Part shown: piece after piece, positions 23,032 to 33,511 of the stretch
Numbering within the stretch: position 1 is the first letter of the stretch
Layout of the letters: every line of letters starts with the position of its first letter
From: Sparassis latifolia
Taxonomy: Eukaryota; Basidiomycota; Agaricomycetes; Polyporales; Sparassidaceae
DNA length: 64,000 nt
Assembly: GCA_018466975.1 (NCBI GenBank)
Contig: CM031558.1
Span: 1,178,001 to 1,242,000, forward strand
Reading direction: 5' to 3'
Made by a program: the position numbers and the translations under genes
Notes under the pieces: generated by a model
What the model saw: only the letters and a program-made list of their open reading frames with translations
Database searches by the model: none
What the model was told of the DNA's origin: nothing

Positions 23032-25360
23032 TTTGAAGGTAGTAGAGGACATCTATCGAGTGTACTGCTGGTGGGTAAGGGTTTACGGAGAGCGACAGCC
23101 TGGCAGCAGTTATAAATGCTGAGCGCTGAACAACCAAGTTCCCGGGCATGATGACACACGATAAACGAGCGCATCGATGCCGTCGAATTCCGGCTGCAGT
23201 ACAACACTCCCTTTAAGTTGATCCCAGCTTAAAGATCCTCAGAGTACTAGTCATAATCAGGTTTACGGTTAACCTGGGGCCCGATGCGTTCGGGGAGGCT
23301 TCACAGTATGATTCAATCACTGAAACTTCGATCTGGCTTAGTGGCAATGAGAAAGCAGCTGATACCTCCGGAAATAGGTAAGTAATTCCCTATTTTGGAA
23401 GGTACATACGCCTTCAGTATTGTCGCGTGTGCCGACGAATCGGCGAGGTCTGCAAAAACACTAATTTCACTGGCTTCAACTTGCGCGATAACATGAGTAT
23501 CAACCAGCTAACAGTTGAAGGAAAAACAACGAGACCATTATTTCCTAGACTCGTGCCCAGTCTATAATGCGCCAAATGCAGAGGAACTGGGAGAGAGGAT
23601 TGGCACTATACTGCCATGACTATCACCCCGTAAGTACATATTATATACAAGGCAGCTGGTTTCGAGCCTAACGGCATACAGTACACGGCACTGTAATAGA
23701 AATAACCCTTGCTATCGATATCAGATGGAACCTGTTCATTGCGTACTCAGTTCCTGATCATAAAAACAGTTGACATGTTAATCCACGTATCAGAGAGGTG
23801 CTTACCGGTAATCGCGTTCAGAGCAGGCAGTGTGCCTGCATCACAACAGACAAACGGTGCCATCCAGGTCTGGAAGCGTCAGTACGAGGACGTGAATATC
23901 AGGGAATAGTGTGTCCAAATTTGCTCCCGCTCCAAGATTGCTCCATTCGGGTTCATGGAAGGTTCACGGATCATGACTGGCTGCGCGTAAAGCATACAGC
24001 ACCGTGCATGATGATGTCGGTGAGTCGCCGATGAGCGACACCGTCATACGAAAGCACGCTGAGGAAGACTAAAACGTACCTGCCCATAGGTACCGCTGGT
24101 AGGTTGGCACCTCCATACATTAGTGCTGCGCATGTGTCACAAGCTCAAGAGCGGATGGTGGATAACCCAGTTGAACTCCAGCACACCCGAACACGGGATT
24201 TCGCTGGGCCAATTGGGACCGTTCACAATGAGGACGTTTCGCAGCTCTGTTTCTAGGACGGCAGGTACTAGCCGCATGGGAAGAACATGGAAGAGAGAGA
24301 ACGTCACCACGTCGGTCAATTGCATGATCGGGGAGGTCGCTGAAACAGATTGGGTGATTCTCCGAGCTGGTTCTATGACTCTGAGACAGGGTGAATCCAT
24401 GATAAGTTGTACGAATATGCACACTTTTACCGGTAACGTATCAGTCATAACATAGCCTTCAAGGTAGCTAGTACTCTGGCATGAGCTGTGCAAACAAACA
24501 TGAATGCTCGTATGATGGAACTTACTTATTGCCAGGTTGAATGATGCTGTCCTGCTGGGGCCTCAGCAAAGCATGTCTATAAAGATGTACTTAACCTGGT
24601 GAGATAGGGACAGACGGTGTGTACGTGTTTGGTGACAGTATCTCCGATAAGCAAGCATGGAATTGACATAACGGTGACAGGCTCTGAATGATTCTGACGG
24701 ACGCTTCGCTATTAATCCGTAAGGGAATTACTGCGCCCTACGACAAGTGCGAGAAGATGCCCGAAGAGCCGGCATAGGTGATTATCTTCACATCTATGGC
24801 AAAAACGGAAGAGTAGAGTTCCATTTACGTCGGATTGACCGGTGGATCGAGTTCGACTCCTACGGAACCACATAAACTTACCAGACAAAATGTTAAGCTG
24901 GATTATTCAGCATACCAGAGGGCGATAAGCGAATTTTCTGTTGTTCACTGGCCGAACGACACACCGCGTGATCGAAGTGGGAGTTGAGTATTGGGGCTGG
25001 GGAATTGCCTTTTATGGGCAGGCGCCCACCGGTTGCGCCGTCACGGTTGCGATGCAGGTGGGCCGACGGCAATATCCCGTTTCAAGATGGCTGCTGGGAA
25101 CACCTCCCATTGACTCCCTCTTCCTCACCGTCGTTCACCAAGACGAGGGCGCAAAGGCACGGCAGTGCCATCGTCCGGGCGTCGAAAGTGAGCACAACGT
25201 TTTTGTTAGAACATCCATCTCACGAGATATGATTCGATCGTAGCGCTCCGTTCTGTGCCTCTCTTGTTATTTTGTCTCTGCCTCGCGCAGGTGTACTCTC
25301 TTCTAGTCGTCGCTCTTTGCATCCAACAATCGTTTTCTCTTTCGCTCGCTTTTCGTCGAT
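23032..25360. other. 2.3-kb region without a recognised gene; possible decayed exons
   Basis: Several open stretches with protein-like composition exist but could not be joined into a gene. Minus-strand 24137-24493 reads ...LRNVLIVNGPNWPSEIPCSG-like text, and minus-strand 23810-23880 reads APFVCCDAGTLPALNAIT between good GT and AG sites. Plus-strand 24960-25060 reads EYWGWGIAFYGQAPTGC. These could be relics of one or two genes. Family unknown. Confidence 0.35.
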
Positions 25361-26797
25361 ATGCGTGTTCCACGCCGTCATTTTTGGAAGCGTCAAGAGG
25401 GCCCAGCTGCACCTTCCGGAATTCCTGGTATAGGTGGAGTAGCCACGCAGAGCCAGCAGAGTATCACTGCGACAGGTCTAATGATAGACACATCCGCATC
25501 TGCAGCTACTTATTCTGCCCCCCCGCTTGACGGATCGTCGATCCCGGTCGTAACATCTACGCCTTCCTCAACATCGTCCGTCAACCTCGCCACTTCTTCC
25601 CCTGCCTCTGCTTCTTCGGCCTCGTCCGGCTCCAACATACCTATTGGTACCGTCATTGGGGCTTGCGTTGGCGCATTTGCAGGTCTCACACTACTCCTAT
25701 TTCTCTGTGTCTTCTGCTGCAAGCGCCACAACCGGGAGAAATCCCGCGGCGATCCTTCGTCCCTCGGTAGCACACGCGGTAATGCAGACCAACCCCGCAA
25801 TCGGGATTCCACATGGAAGAGGTTGAACGGGGATAATGAGGACAAATGGGAGGGAATGCCAGGCAAGCGGGATGTCCGTCGTGATACGGAGATGACGGAG
25901 AAGAACTTCTCCATGTTCAAGAAATCGCCTAGCATTTATACGACTCGCACCGCAAAAACCATCTCTGACGAGGACCACGGCTATGATCTTCCCCAGTTCG
26001 AATTCTCGAAATATCACCCCAGTCTTGCGGCTGAGCTTGCACTTCAGCAGCCCCCGCGTCCATTCACTGAGCGGCAGGATAGTGGTGTCTCATGGGGCGG
26101 CTCAACGGCTGCGGACGAATCGTTCTTGTCTCTCCATTCCATGCGGGCGGACTCTGGGACTATGTCACCCACGATGGTGATGGCGAAGATGACTCCGCCC
26201 ACCACATCATCTCCTGTCCACAAATGGGAGTCGGCCGAAGTTCTGACAATGGGGAAAGACGACATGGCTGGACCCCGGGAGGTCCAGAATCCGTTCATGG
26301 ACGTCCACGAGGAGAGACGTAGTGTCGTCGCCAATCCGTTCTTTAACGCCCAGGAAATGCAGAGATCACGCACACTGACGCGCAGTCGCAGCAACAGCCG
26401 TACGAGTCGTACTCGCAGTGTGAGCCAAGGCCATAGTCGTAACACCAGCCATTCCACCATCGGTCGGAGCCAGTCGTTCCGCGCTTCTAATCCCTTCATC
26501 GACGTGCACGAGATCCCTGTATCTCGTATTGCGCCACCAGCCGCTATCCACGTCCAACACGATTCTGTCGCGAGCGGATCCAGCGCTAACTTGTTCGGCG
26601 ACCATGCGATGAGATCACTCATCGCAGCACTAGAAATGACACAGGAGGAAGTGGAGGAACGCTTGCGCGTCGTGTCGATGCAGGCGTCGACCATATCCGG
26701 AGTGTCATCGTTGACAGGTCTCGATGACGAAGAAACCGATATCGCGACTGTGCGGAAGTTCCCCATGCCCCCTGCGGGCAACCGATCCTCTCCGTGA
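25361..26797 (+). CDS. Single-pass membrane protein with three NPF motifs
   Basis: An intronless 478-residue ORF. Residues 1-94 are Ser/Thr-rich and probably extracellular. Residues 95-120 (IGTVIGACVGAFAGLTLLLF...) form one transmembrane helix followed by CCKRH, a stop-transfer signal. The cytosolic tail is long, basic/Ser-rich, and carries NPF tripeptides at residues 310, 325 and 377, two of them in the repeat NPF-x-DVHE. An RSRSNSRTSRTRS segment lies between. No classical signal peptide is seen. NPF is the ligand of EH domains in endocytic adaptors, so an endocytic link is an inference. This resembles a common Agaricomycete class of uncharacterised one-TM proteins. Confidence 0.8.
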   Translation: MRVPRRHFWKRQEGPAAPSGIPGIGGVATQSQQSITATGLMIDTSASAATYSAPPLDGSSIPVVTSTPSSTSSVNLATSSPASASSASSGSNIPIGTVIGACVGAFAGLTLLLFLCVFCCKRHNREKSRGDPSSLGSTRGNADQPRNRDSTWKRLNGDNEDKWEGMPGKRDVRRDTEMTEKNFSMFKKSPSIYTTRTAKTISDEDHGYDLPQFEFSKYHPSLAAELALQQPPRPFTERQDSGVSWGGSTAADESFLSLHSMRADSGTMSPTMVMAKMTPPTTSSPVHKWESAEVLTMGKDDMAGPREVQNPFMDVHEERRSVVANPFFNAQEMQRSRTLTRSRSNSRTSRTRSVSQGHSRNTSHSTIGRSQSFRASNPFIDVHEIPVSRIAPPAAIHVQHDSVASGSSANLFGDHAMRSLIAALEMTQEEVEERLRVVSMQASTISGVSSLTGLDDEETDIATVRKFPMPPAGNRSSP

Positions 26798-28133
26798 GCC
26801 GTTCGGTGTCATCGCCCACCCTTTCGTTCGCAGCTCTTGTTTGCGTACCTGCTCACTGTTGATCGTGAGTTGGGGTACGCCTTTCGCTCACGCGTACATC
26901 TTCCTGTCGCGCTGCTGTGCTTTATACCTACTTATCCGCTTCCATCTCCTATATCCCAGCGCTCTGGCATCGCCATTCCCGTTCGCAGCCTTCTTGATCG
27001 TCGATTCTATTCATTCTTACTGTATTATCCTTACCCCTTGCTCCTTTCTTCTTTATTTATTGGCTGACCAACTGCCTCAATCACGTACGGGACCGCCACA
27101 CATTTTAAAAACTGCTGAGCCATGGGGAAATACCAATTTGTGGACAGAATCCAGATTGATGGCTCTATTCAGAGCAGGTCGACGACATTATTGACGTGAA
27201 TGACTGCCGTCGTTTTCACGTTCCTGTAAATACTAGAGCATGGGCATGAAAGATGTCGGTCTGTGCATCACAGTCAACCAATGTTCGAAACACTGCGAAC
27301 TAAGTAGACCAATCATCACACGACGCTGTCCTCCCAAAACATACCCAGTCCAGCATTACCTCCAAATCAGTCCCTGGAGATACTGATCCGACTATTGTGC
27401 TAACGCAGGTGCCTTCCCCAGTACTTGTCAATATTGCTTCGTCTCATGAGACACCGCTGCTTTCATGGCAGCAAGGACATTTTTTCTTTTCGCCAACCCC
27501 TTACCAGCACGTATTTACCTACGTTAGAGACTGTTCCTTGGCGCGCTTGATCGCCTGCTTGCAGTAAAAATACACAGATTTTCACCATCATCGTCAATAT
27601 TGCTTCGTACAGTCAGCCTGAGTCAGGCACTCGCACTTCTACGCTTTCCTTATGGAGGCAGTATAATATCCGCTGGAAGACCCCGACCGCCTCGGAAACA
27701 TCTTAACATTAACAACGCCATCTCCAAAGAAAGCGGTAAGAGAATGGTAAATTTTAATGTCGTTCTTGGGCTTCTCCATGCTCGTGTGAAGCCATAGGTG
27801 TTCTCGTTCGCAATGCGATCTGAGGTGGGTGCCACGTGGACTGTCTAGGGTCCTTCTCACATTGACCTCCCATCCCGGAATAGCCGTAGCGATGCCAACT
27901 TATCTACCATGTTTGCAACGGCTCCATCTTAACTCTTTCCCTCCCCTCCCATACTACCGTATACCCAACGGTTCGCAGAGCCTTCCGAGCTCACCGTTGG
28001 TCAAAGTGGCGTAACACGTACACTCAAGTCCGCAAGAGCTAATTTATAGCTCGTTTTCATTCTTTTGTATCGACGTTCTTTTCAACCTCGTTCTCCACAC
28101 GCGTCACATACACCCAAAATCCTGTTCAGAAGA
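26798..28133. other. Intergenic region upstream of the SH3 membrane protein
   Basis: The first 300 bp are pyrimidine-rich and probably the 3' UTR of the NPF protein gene. The last 200 bp are C/T-rich and probably the leader of the SH3 gene. No exon, RNA gene or repeat was recognised between them. Confidence 0.5.
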
Positions 28134-29022
28134 ATGTCGCCGTCTTTCCAGCTGTTCGCTCGTGATGGTTCGAATTCAAGCACGCTGTCCCCCACGATGA
28201 TAGCTGGGATTGTAGTAGCCGCCGTACTTGTCGCTGGATGCGCCATTTGGCTGAGTATCTACACCTACCGCAGAAGGTCTGCGGCAAAGCGGGAGGATGC
28301 TATTGGGGCATCCTTCCTTGCTGTTAGAGGGTTGGTAAGAGAGGATGAGGAGAAGGGAGTTTTTCCAGAGTGCGTATATCTCAATGATGCCTTTGTAGAC
28401 TTCTCAGTTAATTTCGCGCCACAGTCTCGAAATTCAAGGAGCCACGTTCTCCAGGAATCGGCTGACCCCTAGCATTGTCATGCCAGAGAAAGTGGTTCTC
28501 CGTGCGGGTGCAAGCCGTGATGAGATCATTCGCCATCACGCTACCGAGGGGACGCTTCCGCGTCCGTTCGCTCCTTTCGCCGCTGGTGCAGACGGTGGTC
28601 GTAATTCAATGCGCCCAGCTTCAACTGCCTCTTTCCTCACCATCGATTCAAGTTCGTACCGTACCAGTATCATGTCCTCTCGCCCTACCTCCCTCGCCTC
28701 CTTCGCCTCATCTGACGCCACTCACAAACGCAAAGTCCGACAGCTTTTCAATCCTGCACTTCCAGATGAACTCGTCGTCTCGCTGGGCGAGCGCCTGTCG
28801 GTTATTCAGAGCTACGATGATGGATGGTGCATCGTGGGGAGGGACAGCCTGATGAAGAAGGGTGAAGCGGAGCTTGGGGCAGTACCAGCCTGGTGCTTCC
28901 TGAAGCCCGTCAAGGGCCTGTGGGCTGAGCGCCCGATACGGACGAGCAGTTTGGGCGTCACCGTGGTCATGGAGGGACCCGGTTCCAGAGAGGACGTCAT
29001 CTCGTGGTCCAACTTCTCATAA
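28134..29022 (+). CDS. Membrane-anchored SH3-domain protein
   Basis: Start ATG 28134 (MSPSFQLFARDGSNSS); one intron, 28370-28424 (55 nt). Residues 22-40 (MIAGIVVAAVLVAGCAIWL) form a single transmembrane helix followed by YRRR. After a Ser-rich linker, the C-terminus holds an SH3 domain: RQLFNPALPDELVVSLGERL, VIQSYDDGWCIVGRD, then GAVPAWCFLKPV. The ALYDY-type motif is degenerate but the acidic RT loop, DDGW and the final strand are recognisable. The role would be to recruit PxxP proteins to a membrane. Unlike Sho1 it has one, not four, TM helices. It is encoded in the same direction as the preceding NPF membrane protein. Confidence 0.82.
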
Positions 29023-29616
29023 TGAACGCCGCATTTACTTGCAATTTGCGACAGTGGCGATGTGGGTCCTGCGACACACGCTTTTCACCTTCATCTCATC
29101 TCTACACCCCCCGCTTCACTCGCACGTCTACTCGACAAAAGCCGCGTCTTACGACATTGACTCCCACATACCCCTTCACTTACTCCAGCTCCTTGCCCTC
29201 CCTTGTTCGCCCTAGAGCTGACCTCGATGGGATCTGACATGTGCTCGAGCTGTCCCAGTGACGATCCACGCATGTATTCTTAGTTGTTCTCGTTCATTCG
29301 TCGGAGCTGTGATTCCGTTCATCCGTCCATTTCTACCAGCCAGCCAAAACATGCACTTCATTATTCTCTGATGTTATATTTATCTCTTCCTCTCATTGTA
29401 TGAGAAGATGTCGCTTGCGGCTTGTCCCCTTATCAGCCTTTAGTCTGTGCGGTGCTCTAGCTATGTACAGATTGTCCTACAGTCTGGTCGATACCATGTA
29501 GAGTGTCTAGCGTACTGTAACAAATGGCGAAGATGTTGCCAGTTGTTTCATGCGCCGCAGGGCGACAGACCGCTCGATCGAAGCGAGACCGTTCGGAGTC
29601 AGGAGCTTATTGCATC
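29023..29616. other. Intergenic region before ASA1
   Basis: Pyrimidine-rich sequence follows the SH3 gene (about 29080-29230) and is likely its 3' UTR. T-rich sequence near 29370-29400 may be a terminator region. No exon was recognised. Confidence 0.5.
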
Positions 29617-31152
29617 ATGTCTGCGAGACCACCACCACCTCCGTTACATCTTCTTCGGGCCCACACTGCACAAGTCAACGTCGTGTACTTCTCCGATGAC
29701 AATGAGCGGCTCTACTCTGGGGACCTGGCAGGATCTGTCGTGATCACGTCGACGCGGACGCTCAGATCTCTGGCATTGTGGCAGGCACACACCGATGGCC
29801 TGCTCGGGATAGAAGAGTGGGCGCAGCATGTCATCACGTCCGTACATGTGCATACGGCGCCCTTCTACCCTGTCTGAATTTCGTACATGCGTTTGTTGGA
29901 ACAGCCATGGGCGGGATAATAAATTGCATGTGTGGATATGCGCGCAGGAGCCGGCTACTGCAGTCGGGGATTCCGCTGTCGCGCCAGATCTCCTCACGCC
30001 AAAACTGTGCTATTCAATGGACGTAAATGCGCTAAATTATTGTCGATTCTCTCTCTGGCCTTTGTCCAGTGCTGACGCAGACGGGGAACCGAAGGCCCTT
30101 CTCGCGCTCCCTAACCTAGTGGAGTCTTCATTAGTGAGTACATTATTCTTCCGTTATTCTCGTTCTTTGTGCTGAAAATTTACAGGCGGATGTATGGACA
30201 TTACCTTCCCAGCAAAGACTGCATGCTGCGGTTGGAAAGAGCGGCCTGCCTGTCTCTCCAGATGGGCGCGGACAGAATTCTACAGGTATGGTTAGACTTC
30301 GATTTCGTCAGCATCGAAGTCTATGACGGCACGCAGGTATCATCATGTCGATGCACCTATTCGAGGTTGCGCATCCCAGTATCTCCGACCAGACGCAACT
30401 GCGACTGTTGTGCGCCTACGAGAATGGAAGCGTGGCCATGTGGGAATATATTAGGACGGACAAGGAGACGTCGATTGAGGGTATTGGCTGGGAGAGGTGT
30501 GGGAAGTGAAATTGCACGTTGAAACAGGTGGGTGTATGCGCATTTCTGGTCCGGTACTCCTTATTCGAGCACGCCGCCATGCAGTGATGGCGATGACGGT
30601 GTCGAAGGACAACACGCTTGCTCTGACTGTTTCAGCAGATCACCTTATAGGCCGTTATGACCTGCAGGTGAGCCTGCTACGCTCTTGACCGAAGTTTACT
30701 GTGCTGATTTTTCCATTTACAAGAACGCTGACATGCCGGAAATGGTGCAATCGGCTTGTGTAATTCACAGAACAAAAAATCCAGGGAACAGTTCAATCGC
30801 AATACGTGACGACGGGCGGGTATGCGCGGTCGGGGGATGGGACGGAAAGTATGTGCATATTCCCCTTCTCCACACCTGGTCTTACCCCGCTTATAGGGTC
30901 CGACTATTCTCAACGAAAAGCATGAAACCACTCGGCACGCTGGATTATCACAAGAAAAGCTGTACGGCGGTCGCTTTTGCGAGTCAGGAGCCCCGGCAGG
31001 GCGAAGTCCCACTGTTGGGCGTGGATGAGGACAACGAAGATGAGATGAGCGGTGAGGAGAAGGCGGAGCGGACCCGCTGGCTCGCTGCGGGCGGTCAGGA
31101 TAACAGGGTGTCGATCTGGGGCTTGATCAGCTTCGACGGTGCGAGCTCTTAG
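29617..31152 (+). CDS. ASA1: WD40 protein, ASTRA-associated protein 1
   Basis: Start ATG 29617 gives MSARPPPPPLHLLRAHTAQV, then NERLYSGDLAGSVVITSTRT, WQAHTDGLLGIEEW and, across an intron, THGRDNKLHVW. Further exons give YENGSVAMWEYIRTDKE, SKDNTLALTVSADHLIGRYD, the end VCAVGGWDGKVRLFSTKS and the final repeat AAGGQDNRVSIWGLI; stop at 31152. This is the beta-propeller pattern of ASA1, a subunit of the ASTRA/TTT-linked complex that supports assembly of PIKK-family kinases with Tel2/Tti and Rvb proteins. All introns inspected are GT-AG. An acidic loop (DEDNEDEMSGEEKAE) near the end is typical. Confidence 0.88.
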
Positions 31153-32130
31153 GTGCATTGACCTCCGAGCGTGCGTCAGAGTAAACATTTCTCGGAAAAG
31201 TCATAATATTAGGGTCTTTATTGTGCTTGATTCTGTCCTTTCCTGTTGATATCCAAAATTACTTATTGCATTTTTCATCTTGGAGTTTCTTTGGCACGCC
31301 GTACACTTCTACAGTGCTTCCATCCAACACTTACGCAGACAACTTTCAGGCAAGATTATGCGGTTAACTTTGGTGCCATCGACACCGACGTCATTCACAG
31401 TAGATCGGACATTGATCTTTAAGATCTACTGGGTCGATCAATATCTAACTACTAACACGACAGGCAACGGTGGCTTACCACCAGCCTCAGCAAGCGGATA
31501 GCAGAGAGGGAATTGTCTTTAAAGCATCTTTCTTCTTGATGTGCACTCGAAGGTAGTTTTTCTGACAACAGGTTTGGCCTGAGACACCAGCCTGTCAGGC
31601 TAATTGCCATATATGGAAGGCAATCGGAGGACGGTTTTACTGTCCTCCGAGTAACTAGTCCTTGCAGTTAAACCTTTGTCCACCCGTGCAGTGCGAGGCA
31701 CAGTTGATGTTCATTAAGACAATTCCATCTCTGCAATCCGCCTCCATTGATAGATTGTCCGAGGCCATTGCCCGTCGTGTAACCAACTTCAACGACGAGG
31801 CGAATATTACATTCGCGAGCAAATCCAGGAGCAGTGTTGTCTGACCAAGGATATTGCGGCTATCGCAGTAGTAGTGGCGGGATACTATTCAGTCCTCGGG
31901 AATGACGCGTAACGCAGTGATAATTCATCAGACAACAACACGGTAAGGCAAACTTTACGTTCTATGGATGCACGATAAATCATGTAAACGATAAGCGTAT
32001 CAAGACATCCTGCCGCATATCATGAGCCTTTGTCAGTTAACCCAAGCGAAGTACTCCATCCGCTGCTCGACTGCGAACACGTCATATAATGCACCGTTGA
32101 AGGATAAAATATAAAATGACAGTGTAGAAG
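31153..32130. other. Convergent intergenic region, ASA1 / PPIL3
   Basis: This is nearly 1 kb between two converging genes, longer than two 3' UTRs need. No exon with a recognisable pattern was found. Short ORFs (31280-31501, 31662-31844) look random. Confidence 0.5.
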
Positions 32131-33151
32131 TTATAGCCAACGGCTCGTCAGCTGAGCATCTGCGATCGGATTGGCGTGGATTGTCACCTGCGAAGGTAAT
32201 TATTTTCAGTCAGGAGTTCGGACGGTAACAAACGGCCAGGAACACGACGTGAACTTCTCCTCCTGCCACATGTTGCACTCAAGCACAGCATCGTAGTACA
32301 TCATACAAATGCCCCAAACTCGGTATGACTCGGTATGCGAGGCACCGGCGACGGGACTGCGACTCACGTGGGTTAGCCTTATTTCGTTCAATGGCCGATT
32401 TTTTGCGTTCACAGGGACCCGTTCCATGGCGTCCAATGTGGTGTCTGCGCCGTCAATAACCTGCAATACAGCATCATCAATGAGCAGGAGAGCACTTGAT
32501 ACAGCCGCAGAGGAGCACTATCGGCTCGCACCTTGCCAAAAATGGTGTACTTCCCATCCAGGTGCGGCTGTTTTGCGTAGGTGATGAAGAATTGGGACTT
32601 GTTGGTGTCCGGACCAGAGTTGGCCATGGCGAGGATGCCACGATTGTTGAACTAACGTGGGCGGGTCAGTTTCCAAGGACTGAGATGTGATGCCTGATGT
32701 GATGGCGCGAAGGCGAAAAGGAAAGAAGGCCGTGCAATACCTTGAGTGTCGACCGGATCTCGTCTGCGAATGGTCGGCTCCAGATGCTCTGGCCGCCCTT
32801 CCCTGAGCCAGAAGGATCGCCCGTTTGGATCATGAAGCCCTTGATGTTCCGGTGCCAGAGGCAGTTGTCGTAATAGTTAGACGCACATAGGGCGAGGAAG
32901 TTCTGTAGCAGGACACCGCAAGTTAGTGTTCGTGCATGCACTGTGCAGGGGAAAAAGGCACCTCTGCGGCCTTGGGCACTGCTTCGCAGAAGATCTCAAC
33001 CTGAGAACATAGGGCGATTGCGATGAGCTATCGCGTCATAGGATAATGAGCGCCGTACTTTGATGTCCCCAAGAGAAGTATGGAGTGTGACTGACTAGAG
33101 AGGTTCAGAAGGATCAATCAGATTTTTTGACAGCGTCAAGGTGCGTACCAT
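32131..33151 (-). CDS. Cyclophilin-type peptidyl-prolyl isomerase, PPIL3-like
   Basis: The spliced product begins [20 protein letters not shown] and continues [56 protein letters not shown] and [20 protein letters not shown], ending [17 protein letters not shown] at 32131. Catalytic-site residues are present: the HR of [15 protein letters not shown], the QFF and the HLD motif. The length (about 165 residues) and the absence of extra domains match PPIL3/Cyp10, a spliceosome-associated cyclophilin. The start codon stands alone: ATG 33151-33149 is followed at once by a donor GTACGC. The last intron, about 180 nt, is unusually long for this locus. Confidence 0.9.
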
Positions 33152-33511
33152 CTTGCGAAATGCAAACGGTGCGGGCCTGTGTAAGCTGAAACTTGCGTGG
33201 TGGCGCGGAAGAGAGAGCTGTCAGACTTGGCGGTGTCGATCAAGACGCGTCTCCGGTCTTGCCGCCGGCACGGCCCAGCGCCGTCCCGAAGAAGTGACTG
33301 TGATTGGGCGAGATGCTCCGGGTGGACCGGGAGATTGGCCGGCGGGCAGCCACCGAGGCCGGAACGAAGTACGCTGCGGGATGTGTGCTACGATCACTGC
33401 CCGGCATGCTTCTCTCTTCACCATAAGGCGCCCTTCCCTCTTCTCCTTCTCCCACCACCATCACTACCGCCTCTCCCCATCTCCCCCTCCTCCCCTAGCT
33501 CATCCACGAGC
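33152..33511. promoter_or_regulatory. Divergent promoter, PPIL3 and G-alpha
   Basis: Only 360 bp separate the two start codons, which point away from each other. The right half (about 33410-33510) is strongly C/T-rich, the usual fungal leader composition. No TATA box was seen, so regulatory elements for both genes must overlap here. Confidence 0.6.

Noticed and set aside
24840..24875. Possible tRNA T-arm (GAGTTCGACTCC)
   Set aside because: The B-box-like word lacks a five-pair T stem and no A box, anticodon arm or acceptor stem could be paired around it.
26044..26781. Minus-strand 245-residue frame
   Set aside because: It is a shadow of the NPF membrane protein gene, without family pattern.
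28134..29022. Sho1 osmosensor
   Set aside because: Sho1 has four transmembrane helices before its SH3 domain; this protein has one.
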